Positions 42,639 through 51,084 of a stretch of DNA of 64,000 nt are shown piece by piece. The notes beneath the pieces are model-generated. The model did not search any database. It saw only the letters and a program-made list of their open reading frames with translations, and had not been told where the DNA came from. Position 1 is the first letter of the stretch. Every line of letters starts with the position of its first letter. Position numbers and translations under genes: made by a program. Origin of the DNA: JACVRW01 sp963812915 (GTDB taxonomy: Bacteria > Actinomycetota > Thermoleophilia > Solirubrobacterales > Thermoleophilaceae); the NCBI GenBank assembly GCA_963812915.1, contig CAWEXB010000003.1, positions 248,001-312,000 on the forward strand, given 5' to 3'.

Positions 42639-43860
42639 ATGGACGAGCTCGATGCCCTGTGGGCGTTCCTCGTCGCCGCCGTGATCGCCTTCGCCGCCAC
42701 GCCGCCGGCCGCGCGGCTGGCGCGGCGGCTCGGCGTGGTGCATTACCCGCGCGAGCGCGACCTTCACGAGCGCCCGGTGCCCGGTCTCGGGGGGCTCGCG
42801 ATCCTGGCCGCCGCGGTGGTCGCGGCGCTGCTCTTCCTGCCCGGGGGCCGCGAGACTCGCGGTATCGTCGGCGGCGCCATCGCGATCGCGCTCGTGGGCG
42901 CGGTGGACGACATCAAGGCCGGCGGCCTACACCCGCTCGTGAAGTTCGCGGGCCAGCTCGCGGCCGCGGCCGATCCCGGTCTGGTCGGACGTGCGGGTGG
43001 AGAACGTGACGCTGCCGTTCGTGGATCCGCTCGACCTCGGCGACTGGGGCTACCCCCTCACCCTGCTCGGGATCGTCGCGGTCATGAACGTCGTGAACTT
43101 CACCGATGGGGTCGACGGCCTCGCGGCGGGCGTGTGCACGATCGCCGCCGGGACGTTCGCGATCATCGCGCTGTCGCTCGACCGTGTCGACGCCGGCATC
43201 CTCGCCGCCCTCACCGCCGGGGCCGCCATCGGTTTCCTCTGGCACAACTTCCACCCCGCGTCGATCTTCATGGGCGACGCGGGCGACCCTGCTCGGCCTG
43301 CTCCTCGCCTGCGTGGCGATCCAGGGGGTGCTGAAGACCGCCGCCGTCGTGGCGCTCTTCTTCCCGCTGCTGATCCTCGCCGTGCCGGCGCTCGACGCCA
43401 CCTTCGTGGTCGCCAAGCGGATCAAGTACCGAAGGCCCGTCTACTCGGCCGACAGATGGCACTTCCACCATCGCTTCGCGAACATCGGCTTCTCGCAGCG
43501 GCGCACGGTGCTCTACCTCTACGGCTGGACGCTGTCGCTGGCGGCGCTGGCGCTGGCGATGCGCTTCGTGCCCTACTCCGATGACGACGGCACGCTGCAA
43601 CGCCGGCTGGACGGCGGTGATTCTGGCATTCGCCCTCGTCGCCGTCGCGGCGAGCGTCTACCTCGTGCTCGTGCTCGAAATCCTGAAGTTCCGCCGCTCC
43701 CGCGAGCGCGAGATCCGCCGCCAGGTCGAGACCGGGCGAAATCCCGGCGCTCAGCAAGCGGGAGATCGAGCACGAGATCGACCGCGAGGTGGAGACCGGC
43801 GAGTTCGAGGCGGTGCGCCCGCCCGAGACGGGCGAGTTCGAGGCCGTCGGGCGGGACTGA
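42639..43860 (+). CDS. wecA: Polyprenyl-phosphate GlcNAc-1-phosphate transferase (four indels)
   Basis: Membrane enzyme starting a lipid-linked glycan, WecA/Rfe/TagO family, about 406 aa once indels near 42980, 43285, 43605 and 43735 are repaired. About 11 membrane segments; catalytic motifs GAVDDIKAG, NFTDGVDGLAAG, FMGDAG and DRWHFHHRFANIG. The last reconstructed segment is SKREIEHEIDREVETGEF to AVGRD with stop TGA 43858-43860. In Mycobacterium its orthologue rfe is directly followed by the atp genes; here 6.8 kb intervene. Substrate UDP-GlcNAc is inferred from the family. Confidence 0.85.
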
Positions 43861-43869
43861 GCGGGCTCT

Positions 43870-45959
43870 TCAGAAGAGCGACGTCTGCTCCGGCTTGCGG
43901 TGCGGCCATCTCCGGCTCGGCGTTCGCCGCGTCGGCATGCGCCGCGCCGGCGCTCGTCGACCGACCCGTTGTCAGCGGCGGATCGCGTCGCAGCAGGCGT
44001 ACGCGCCGACCCTCGCGCACCAGGGCCGGCAGCCGCTCGCGCTCCGCCTTCGGCGCGTAGGCGCCGCGCGCGTAGAGCGTTTCGTAGCGCGGCACGAGGT
44101 CGGGCCGGTAGGAGCGGAGCCAGTCCATGAAGATGTCGCGGACGTCGCCGCGGAGGTGGAGGCAGATCCCGCCGATCGAGACCGCACCGGCCTCTGCGCA
44201 CAGCTCGAGGATCTCCTCGACCTGCTCGGGCGAGTCGTTGATGCCAGGCATCAGCGGCGCGATCAGGACACCCTCGGAATGCCGGCCCGGTTGAGCTCAG
44301 CCACCGCCTCGATCCGCTTGCGCGGGATGCGGCGTGTGGGGCTCCTGACGCGCGCCACGCCTTCTCGTCGAGGGTCGGGATGGAGAGGTTGGCCGCGAAG
44401 GAAGGGATCTGCTTGAACAGCTCGATGTCGCGCAGCAGCAGCGGCGACTTGGTGAGCACCGAGCAGGGCGTGCCCGAGTCGCGCATCGCCTCCCAGATGC
44501 CCGGCATGAGCCGATAGCGGCTCTCCACCCACTGGTACGGATCGGTATTGGTGCCGAGCGCCACGTGCTCGCGCTTCCACGACGGCTTCATCAGCTCCGC
44601 CCGCGCCACCTCGGGCGCGTTGACCTTGACGACGATCTCGCGCTCGAAGTCGCGGCCGGCGTTGAAGTCGAGGTAGGTGTGGGTGGGGCGGGCGAAGCAG
44701 TTGTGACTGACCACGCCGTTCGCGATGAAGTCTCCGGTGCCCGTGGTGATGTCGTAGAGATTCATCTCGTCCCCGAGAGGTTCTATCGCCGCTACCTGAA
44801 GACGGGCGGGTGACTTTAGGGCCGTTCCGTGGATGGTCCGCTTGCGAGTAGTGGCAGGGTCCACCAGGTGAAAGAACCGGAGATGTGTCTGCAGGCCGCC
44901 CGGAACGCGCACGACCCGGAGGTGGTTCGCGCGCCCAGGGTCTTCGAGCACGGAGGGGAGGCCGAGCCGAGTGAGGCAGCCGAGAATGTGGTCAATGATC
45001 TCGATGTCTGTATTGCAGATACGGAGGATTCCGCGCGAGTAGCTGCCCTCGGCGTCGAAGATCCCGGCGAGAAATCCCTTGCACCAGTCCTCGCTGGGCT
45101 GGATCGGCCACTCGATCAGGGTCCTGATTGCAGCGACGCTCGCCCGTTTCTGAGTGCGAATCGCCATCACCGGGCGTGCGCCGCCGGCTCCCGCGGCGAA
45201 CGCGAACTCGTCGGTCTCGACCTGGAGCCCGCGCAGGAACTCGCGGGTTCGTTGCAGGGGCTCGAGGTCGACGAGTGCAAGCCGGAAGCGATGCACGTCG
45301 GTGCAGGTTCGACCGGCTCGTGGATAGTCGTACGACCCTAGGGTCCCATCTCCCCGGACCATGCCGCAGACGTAGCCCAGGCGATAGTCCGGCGAGCGCT
45401 TCGGAGCATCGGCGAAGGCGCCCGTGCCGATGAGCTCGTCGTTCAAAGTAAGGTGGGGTCTGCGTTGCCGGCCCTGATCGGAGCCCGTGACGTGCTTCCA
45501 CCTGCCGCGCCGGGTCAGGAATCGATGATCGGCGCTGGCGACGAGCACGGTGCCGTCCTCGAGCGTGATGCGGTACGCGGGCTTACTCGTCGACCAGTGA
45601 TCGAGAACCCGAGTCGGGACGTACCGTCTGTAGGACCCCGCTCGAGCGGTCCCGTAGACCTGATCCCCGGGGCGTAGTTCGGCGATCGGTTTGGTTCGCC
45701 CGTCCGCCATGAGGACGGGCGTGTCGCCCCGTAGGCAGTAGACACAAGAATGGGTGCAACCTCTGTAGGGGTTGATCGTCCATCGGAACGGCATGCGCGA
45801 CGCCTTCGGCACTCGGTTCAGCGCGGACTTCGCCCGCACCTCGTAGAAGCGGGTGTCCATCGCCTCGGGCGCCTCGAAGGTCCGGACCGTGGCCGGCTCG
45901 CGGTAGCCGGGGAGGGTGCGGCTCTCCTCCGACTCGATTCTCAGGTTGTCCCAGCGCAT
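43870..45959 (-). CDS. Rv2578c-family radical SAM protein with intein (several indels)
   Basis: A radical SAM/SPL-like protein of about 350 aa interrupted by a 346-aa intein. N-extein MRWDNLRIESEESRTLPG to NPYRGCTHSCVY supplies Cys68 and Cys72 of CX3CX2C; the third cluster Cys begins the C-extein CFARPTHTYLDFNAG. Downstream frame pieces join as TLDEKAWR, RKRIEAVAELNRAGIP, LMPGINDSPEQVEEILELC and LYARGAYAPKAERE. Indels lie near 44365, 44310, 44275 and 43895. The corrected C-terminus reads EQTSLF with stop at 43872-43870, nine bases from the convergent wecA stop. The substrate of this family is unknown. Confidence 0.82.
44700..45737 (-). mobile_element. Intein with LAGLIDADG homing endonuclease, at the radical SAM cluster Cys
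   Basis: 346 codons in frame inside the radical SAM gene. Block A CLRGDTPVLMADGR (Cys1), block B VLVASADHRFLT, two LAGLIDADG helices GYVCGMVRGDGTL and KGFLAGIFDAEGSY, block F NLYDITTGTGDF, block G ANGVVSHN followed by Cys+1. All splicing nucleophiles and the penultimate His are present. The insertion point is immediately before the third Cys of CX3CX2C, so the host cannot form its cluster until splicing occurs. Confidence 0.93.
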
Positions 45960-46008
45960 GGTGCGAACAGATGTTCCCTTTCGATTCGGACGGATCGGCC
46001 CGCCCGGC

Positions 46009-46470
46009 TCACGGCGATCGCTCCCCGAACGCCGTAAGGATCACCCGCCGCGGGCCGCCGCGGTCGCGGTGCTCGCAGAGGTAGATCCCCTGCCAGGTGC
46101 CGAGCGCGAGCCGGCCGTCCGCCACCGGCAGCACCAGGGAGCAGCCGGTGAGGGAGGTCTTGAGATGCGCCGCCATGTCGTCTGGCCCCTCGAGCGTGTG
46201 GGCGAAATAAGGGGCGCCGTCCGGCACGGCCCGGTCGAACCAGGCCGCGAAGTCGCGCCGCACGTCGGGGCTCGCGTTCTCGTTGAGCGTGAGCGAGGCG
46301 GAGGTGTGCTGCATGAAGACGGTGGCGATCCCCACCCGCAGCTCGCGAAGCTCGGGCACCTCTCGCACGATCTCGTCGGTCACGAGGTGAAAGCCCCGCG
46401 GGCGCGAGCCGAGCGTGATGGGGCGCTGGATCCACACATCTCTGATTCTGCCGAACCGTGCCGCCGCCAT
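46009..46470 (-). CDS. yjbQ: YjbQ family protein (UPF0047)
   Basis: 153 aa. Secondary thiamine-phosphate synthase/UPF0047 fold: TDEIVREVPELRELRVGI, VFMQHTSASLTLNENASPDV, DGAPYFAHTLEGPDDMAAHL and LGTWQGIYLCEHRDRG with conserved His residues. The in vivo role is unclear; E. coli YjbQ can make thiamine phosphate weakly. ATG 46470 is chosen because it starts the domain; its 5' end lies 14 bases from the divergent GGDEF start. Fifty bases upstream of the radical SAM gene and probably co-transcribed. Confidence 0.87.
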   Translation of the reverse strand: MAAARFGRIRDVWIQRPITLGSRPRGFHLVTDEIVREVPELRELRVGIATVFMQHTSASLTLNENASPDVRRDFAAWFDRAVPDGAPYFAHTLEGPDDMAAHLKTSLTGCSLVLPVADGRLALGTWQGIYLCEHRDRGGPRRVILTAFGERSP

Positions 46471-46475
46471 ACTGT
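46470..46475 (+). promoter_or_regulatory. -10 box of leaderless GGDEF gene
   Basis: TACTGT ends 9 bases before ATG 46485 and overlaps the first base of the divergent yjbQ start codon. Confidence 0.45.
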
Positions 46476-46484
46476 GGCCAACCG

Positions 46485-47594
46485 ATGCCTCATAGGAGGA
46501 GCACGGACTCGCCTCTCCGCGCACGGCTTGCCTCTCGGAGCGGGAGCCGAAACGGCGTGGAGGCGCTCGGCACGAGCGGCTCGATGGCGCGGATAGCGGC
46601 ATTCGCGTGGGCGGCCGGGGCTGTCTTCGCGCTTCTCTCGGTGGTGCTGCCGGACACCTCGGTGAACGACGAGGCGCTGCTCGCGGTCGTGGCGGGGGTT
46701 GCGGCGGCCGCAGCCGTGGCGCTGTTCGTCGTGTTCGACCGCGTGCCGCCCTGGGGCTTCCACGTCATGGTCGCCGGCGGGACGGTGGTCGCGAGCCTCG
46801 CCGCCTACGCCTGGGGCAGCGCTTCCTCCTACGAGCCGCTGCCGTACATGTGGATCACGCTCTTCGCCTTCTACTTCTTCTCGCTCCGGGCGGCCCTCAT
46901 CCACATGGCCCTCGTCGGCGCCGGCTTCGCCGTCGCCCTGGCCGCCGAGTCGCCGCCCGGCCACGCGCTCGACGGCTGGCTCGCCACGGTCGGCACCCTG
47001 CTCGTCAGCGGGATGTTCGTGCTGCTCGTGCGCGGCCGAGTGCTGGCGCTGGTCGCGAGTCTCGGCGACGCCGCGCACCGCGACTCGCTAACCGAGCTGC
47101 TGAACAGGCGCGGCTTCGAGGAGATCTTCGACATCGAGCTCGAGCGCGCCAAGCGCAGCGACACGCCTCTCAGCCTCGTGCTGGGCGACCTCGACCGTTT
47201 CAAGCGGTTGAACGACCAGTACGGCCACGGCGCGGGAGACGCCGAGCTGAGGCGGGTGGCGCGCACCCTCCGCGTCGCGAAGCGGCGCTTCGACGTGGCG
47301 GCCCGGATCGGCGGGGAGGAGTTTGCCCTGCTGGCTCCGGACTGCGACGAGCACGGCGCGTACACGCTCGCCGAGCGCATGCGGACCGAGGTGGACCTCG
47401 GGTCGGCGCGCGGCGAGCGGACGCTCACGATCAGCTTCGGGGTCGCCACCTTCCCGCTCCACGGCGAGTCGACGGACGAGCTCCTGCTGGCGGCGGACCA
47501 GGCGCTCTACGCCGCCAAGGACCTCGGCCGCAACCGCTCGGTCGTCTCGGGCGCCGAGGCGGCTACCGAGCGTGCTCGGGCGCGAACCCCGTGA
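46485..47594 (+). CDS. Membrane diguanylate cyclase (GGDEF)
   Basis: 369 aa. Six hydrophobic segments (about residues 35-190) followed by a GGDEF domain making c-di-GMP: DSLTELLNRRGFEEIF, LGDLDRFKRLNDQYGHGAGD and active-site IGGEEFALLAPD. The inhibitory I-site RRFD lies exactly five residues before GGEEF, so product feedback is expected. The final 32 bases overlap the convergent GH26-like gene. ATG 46485 is preferred on promoter spacing. Confidence 0.88.
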   Translation: MPHRRSTDSPLRARLASRSGSRNGVEALGTSGSMARIAAFAWAAGAVFALLSVVLPDTSVNDEALLAVVAGVAAAAAVALFVVFDRVPPWGFHVMVAGGTVVASLAAYAWGSASSYEPLPYMWITLFAFYFFSLRAALIHMALVGAGFAVALAAESPPGHALDGWLATVGTLLVSGMFVLLVRGRVLALVASLGDAAHRDSLTELLNRRGFEEIFDIELERAKRSDTPLSLVLGDLDRFKRLNDQYGHGAGDAELRRVARTLRVAKRRFDVAARIGGEEFALLAPDCDEHGAYTLAERMRTEVDLGSARGERTLTISFGVATFPLHGESTDELLLAADQALYAAKDLGRNRSVVSGAEAATERARARTP

Positions 47595-48579
47595 GGCGAG
47601 TCCAGCCGACCGCCTGACGCAGCGCCGCCCTGCTCCGCGGATGCGCGGAGAGCCGGAACTCCGGCTTCAACGAGGCGGACTGGTAGTAGACGGCCATGCG
47701 CACGCGCGGGTGCGCGCGCAGGAACGAGAAGAACCGCCGCACGAAGCCCGGCTCGTCGCGTCCCCATACGCCCCACTCGGCGAACACGAAGGGCTTCCGG
47801 CGCCACGGGCGTCCCCGGTAGAACGCGTCCATCGCCGAGGAACGCTTGTAGGGCGAGTACCAGGTGGTGCCAACCCAGTCCACGTAGGCGCTTCCGGGCC
47901 AGAAGTGCCGCGGATGGTTCCTCGCGATCTCGGGGTTGCCAAACGAAAGCGGCACCCAGAGCAGGGCGACCTGCGGGCTCGGCAGCACAGCGGCGGCCGT
48001 CTGCACGGGCGGCATCCCCAGCCGTTGCAGCTCCCCGTTGATGGTGGCGACCTCGCCGCCCCTCACGACGAGCGCCAACCGTCGCCAGGCGAGCTTGAAC
48101 TGAGCAGCGCTGAAGGCCGGTCCGCGCGGACGCCCGGACAGGTCGTAGGCCGAGTACGGGTTGCTTCCGTTGTTCATCTCCGACAGGGGCCGCAGGTAGG
48201 TCACCTGGCCCTGCTCCGCCAGCCGTCGGCAGAGCGCGAGGAGGAAGCCGTCGCCGGCGCCGTTCGCCAGCGCCGCGGGCGTGAGCCCGGTGCCCGTGGT
48301 CGAGACCGACAGCAGGGTTCGTGCCTGCATCCGGGTCGAGTCGGCCAGCCTCAACGAGAGCCAGTGCATGTCGGAGCTCGTGGCCCGCCAGGAGATGAAG
48401 TAGTTGAAGACGGCCGGGTGCTTGCCCGACTGGCGAGCGAAATCCGCGATGTGGTAGGACGAGTAGCCCCCCTGCCCGCCCCAGAAGACCTTGCCCGGCG
48501 GCGGCAGGTAGGGCTCGGCGTGCGCCGCGGCCGGTAGGGCCAGGGCGCAGCAGAGCGCCGCGAGGGCCAGTAACCGCAT
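47563..48579 (-). CDS. Secreted GH26-like glycoside hydrolase
   Basis: 338 aa. Signal peptide (LLALAALCCALALPAAAHA) and a TIM-barrel resembling beta-mannanase/GH26 and related actinobacterial proteins: VFWGGQGGYSSYHIADFARQ, acid/base Glu in TYLRPLSEMNNGSNPYSAYD, nucleophile Glu in PFVFAEWGVWGRDEPGF, and YYQSASLKPEFRL. ATG 48579 is preceded by GATAAT 6 bases upstream. Polysaccharide substrate unknown. Converges with the GGDEF gene with overlapping 3' ends. Confidence 0.8.
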   Translation of the reverse strand: MRLLALAALCCALALPAAAHAEPYLPPPGKVFWGGQGGYSSYHIADFARQSGKHPAVFNYFISWRATSSDMHWLSLRLADSTRMQARTLLSVSTTGTGLTPAALANGAGDGFLLALCRRLAEQGQVTYLRPLSEMNNGSNPYSAYDLSGRPRGPAFSAAQFKLAWRRLALVVRGGEVATINGELQRLGMPPVQTAAAVLPSPQVALLWVPLSFGNPEIARNHPRHFWPGSAYVDWVGTTWYSPYKRSSAMDAFYRGRPWRRKPFVFAEWGVWGRDEPGFVRRFFSFLRAHPRVRMAVYYQSASLKPEFRLSAHPRSRAALRQAVGWTRLTGFAPEHAR

Positions 48580-48585
48580 CGGTCG

Positions 48586-48591
48586 ATTATC
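48586..48591 (-). promoter_or_regulatory. -10 box of leaderless GH26-like gene
   Basis: GATAAT on the reverse strand ends 6 bases before ATG 48579. Confidence 0.45.
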
Positions 48592-48673
48592 CGGATGCCC
48601 GGCCGAACCGCAAGCACGGATTCGACTCTCGCCGACCGGGGTAATGAGGGGTCGCCACCAACCTGGAGTGTTC

Positions 48674-50572
48674 ATGCGATCACCACGCCTTCCGCGGCGG
48701 ATGCTCGGCGCCGCGACCGCGGCTCTCGCCGCCCTGCTGCTGTCCACCGCCCCGGCGGCCGCGCAGGAGCGGACGCCGCCGCCCTGGCTCGACGTGGCGG
48801 GCGGAGTGACCCAGCCGAAGTTCGCGTTCGCGAGCGCGATCGAGGAGACGGTCTTCGTCGAGTCCGAGGTCGACAGCGACCGTGACGGAAAGCTCGACCG
48901 CGTCCGCATCCGGATAAGCCGCCCCGCCGAGACCGAGACCCCGGATTCGGGCATCAAGGTCCCGGTCGTGTTCGAGCACAGCCCGTACCGCGGCGACCTC
49001 GGGACGCTGCCGAATCACGACGTCGACCTCGAAGCGCTGCCGCAGGAGTCGCTCGGCAAGGCGAAGGCGGCGCGAGCGGGGCGGGCCAGGCGGACCGCCG
49101 CCCGCGCAGCGCGTGCTCGTGCTCGTGCTCGCCTGCGCGCCGATCTCCCGGGCCAGCTCGACAACTACTACGTACCCCGCGGCTACGCCGTGGTGCTCGG
49201 GGAGAGCCTCGGCACCTTCAACTCCGACGGCTGCCCCGACGTGGGGGCCCGGGTCGAGACGCTCGGCACCAAGGCCGTGATCGACTGGTTGAACGGCCGC
49301 GCCCGCGCCTGGGACGAGGCCGGCGAGCCGGTGACGGCGGACTGGACCACCGGCGCCGTGGGCATGGTCGGCGGGTCGTACAACGGGACCCTTCCGAACC
49401 AGGTCGCGACGACCGGCGTCGACGGGCTCGAGACCATCGTCCCGATATCGGCGATCTCCAGCTGGTACGACTACTACCGCGCCAACGGTCTGGTGGTCGC
49501 GCCGCACTCACGAGACCCAGGGCATGGGGGACAACGCGTTCCAGGGAGAGGACACCGACGTGCTGGGCGCGTTCATCGGCGGCCCGCGCATGACGGGTCG
49601 CTGCGCGTTCATGCAGGCCTTCCTGAACCAGGCGCAGGACCGACTGACGGGAGACTGGAGCCCCTTCTGGCAGGAGCGCGACTACCTGAGCCGCGTCGGG
49701 GGCGTCGAGGCGAGCGTGTTCGTCGTCCACGGCTTGAACGACTGGAACGTCAAGACGAAGGCGTTTGCGGAATGGTGGTACCGCCTGGCCGACATGGGCG
49801 TGCCGCGCAAGATCTGGCTGCACAACGGCGGCCACGGCGGTCCGGGGCCCCCGGACAGCGCGAACGCGGCCGCGTACAAGCTCGCCGAGAACCGCTGGTT
49901 CGACTTCTGGCTGTTCGGTGTGCCGAACGGGATCATGGGCGAGCCGCGGGCCACGATCCAGCGCGAGGACGGCACCTACCACGACGAGCCCGACTGGCCG
50001 GCGCCGGGCAGCCGACGGGCGAGGCTCTATCTCTCGGCAGACAGCGCCACCGCACCCGGCGACCTGTCGACCCGGCCGCAGCGCCGCGGCCCCGACCAGG
50101 GCTTCGTGGACCGCGGGCGCGAGCTCGACACCGACGACGAGCTGATCGCGAACCCGGACTGGCTCACCCCAACCGGCTCGTCTACCGATCGGCCGCGCTG
50201 CCGCGCGACGTGCGCATCAGCGGCACGCCCTGGGTGACGCTCGAGATGTCAATTGACAACCGGAACGCCGCCAACCTCACCGCCGTGCTCGTGGACTACG
50301 GCCCCGCCGGACCGCTGATGGTCACCCGCGGCTGGCTGGATCCGCAGAATCGCGTGAGCATCAGCCGAAGCACGCCGATCAAGCAGGGTCACAAGTATCG
50401 GTTCCGCTGGGATCTTCAGCCCGACGACTACGTCTTCCAGGCCGGCAACCGGATCGGGCTGGTGGTGGTCTCGACCGACCACGACTACACCATCCGGCCG
50501 CTGCCGGGGACGGAGCTGACGCTCGATCCGGACAAGAGCGAGGTGAGCCTGCCCGTAGTCGGCGGATTCTGA
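48674..50572 (+). CDS. Secreted Xaa-Pro dipeptidyl-peptidase-like hydrolase (two indels)
   Basis: CocE/NonD (PepX, S15) family alpha/beta hydrolase, about 632 aa. Signal peptide (MLGAATAALAALLLSTAPAA), catalytic Ser in GMVGGSYNGTLPNQ, Asp in VVHGLNDWNVKT, His in WLHNGGHGGPG, then the C-terminal jelly-roll domain (WVTLEMSIDNRNAANLTAV to VSLPVVGGF). Frame changes near 49510 and 50170 compensate each other. Likely cleaves proline-containing peptides outside the cell. ATG 48674 follows GGAG and begins the signal peptide. Confidence 0.82.
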   Translation: MRSPRLPRRMLGAATAALAALLLSTAPAAAQERTPPPWLDVAGGVTQPKFAFASAIEETVFVESEVDSDRDGKLDRVRIRISRPAETETPDSGIKVPVVFEHSPYRGDLGTLPNHDVDLEALPQESLGKAKAARAGRARRTAARAARARARARLRADLPGQLDNYYVPRGYAVVLGESLGTFNSDGCPDVGARVETLGTKAVIDWLNGRARAWDEAGEPVTADWTTGAVGMVGGSYNGTLPNQVATTGVDGLETIVPISAISSWYDYYRANGLVVAPHSRDPGHGGQRVPGRGHRRAGRVHRRPAHDGSLRVHAGLPEPGAGPTDGRLEPLLAGARLPEPRRGRRGERVRRPRLERLERQDEGVCGMVVPPGRHGRAAQDLAAQRRPRRSGAPGQRERGRVQARREPLVRLLAVRCAERDHGRAAGHDPARGRHLPRRARLAGAGQPTGEALSLGRQRHRTRRPVDPAAAPRPRPGLRGPRARARHRRRADREPGLAHPNRLVYRSAALPRDVRISGTPWVTLEMSIDNRNAANLTAVLVDYGPAGPLMVTRGWLDPQNRVSISRSTPIKQGHKYRFRWDLQPDDYVFQAGNRIGLVVVSTDHDYTIRPLPGTELTLDPDKSEVSLPVVGGF

Positions 50573-50589
50573 TCCGAGCGGAGATCCAA

Positions 50590-50607
50590 CTGTCACAAAG
50601 TAGTCAC
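50590..50607 (+). promoter_or_regulatory. Pho-box-like direct repeat ahead of the atp operon
   Basis: CTGTCACAAAGTAGTCAC: two 7-base units separated by AAAG, period 11, very close to the PhoB box (CTGTCAT-AAAG-type spacer-CTGTCAC). The repeat continues as GTCACAAAGT at 50592 and 50603. TACCTT (50625-50630) 17 bases downstream is a possible -10, with the box in the -35 position, giving a leader of about 55 bases to atpI. Confidence 0.5.
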
Positions 50608-50690
50608 AAAGTCCCTGTCTCATGTACCTTTCGGGGCCCCCGGGAGGAGCGTTCTGACAGCGTCCGCCGCTCGCTCCTCCGGAGGCCCCC

Positions 50691-51084
50691 TTGACGACGC
50701 AGGCTCTGAAAGCATCCGATCCCATGCCGCTGCGCGCGCTGCGGTACCTGGACCTCGCGATCCTGGCGATCGCGCTGCCGGTCTTCGTCGCCGCCGACCT
50801 GCCGCTGATCGGCTGGGCGGCGGTCGGGCGCGGCCTGGATCGCCCAGCGGGCGGTTCAGGCGGCGATCAACAAGAGGGCGCGCGAGTCGGACAACCCCGG
50901 AACCGTCGCCGGCCTGCTTACAGCGAGCATGATCGCCCGCGGCTGGCTCGTGGCGGGCACGATCTTCGTCGTCGGGCTGGGCGAGCGTGAGGCGGGCCTA
51001 GCCGGCGCGATCCTCGCGATCACGCTTTTCAGCTTTTATTTCATGGCGCAGATGCTGGTGCGCCCGTTCGAGGAACAGCGGTGA
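50691..51084 (+). CDS. atpI: AtpI-like small membrane protein (one indel)
   Basis: About 130 aa with four hydrophobic segments: LDLAILAIALPVFVAADLPLI, then after an indel near 50830, GLLTASMIARGWLVAGTIF, LAGAILAITLFSFYFM, ending LVRPFEEQR. Position directly before atpB and size match the atpI slot, whose product helps c-ring assembly in other bacteria. Sequence identity to AtpI is not obvious, so the symbol rests on context. GGAGG lies 5 bases before TTG 50691; ATG 50724 is an alternative. The stop overlaps atpB (GTGA). Confidence 0.65.

Noticed and set aside
43861..50580. Integrated phage or transposon between wecA and atpI
   Set aside because: No integrase, transposase, terminal repeats or target duplications are visible; the genes look like ordinary chromosomal genes.
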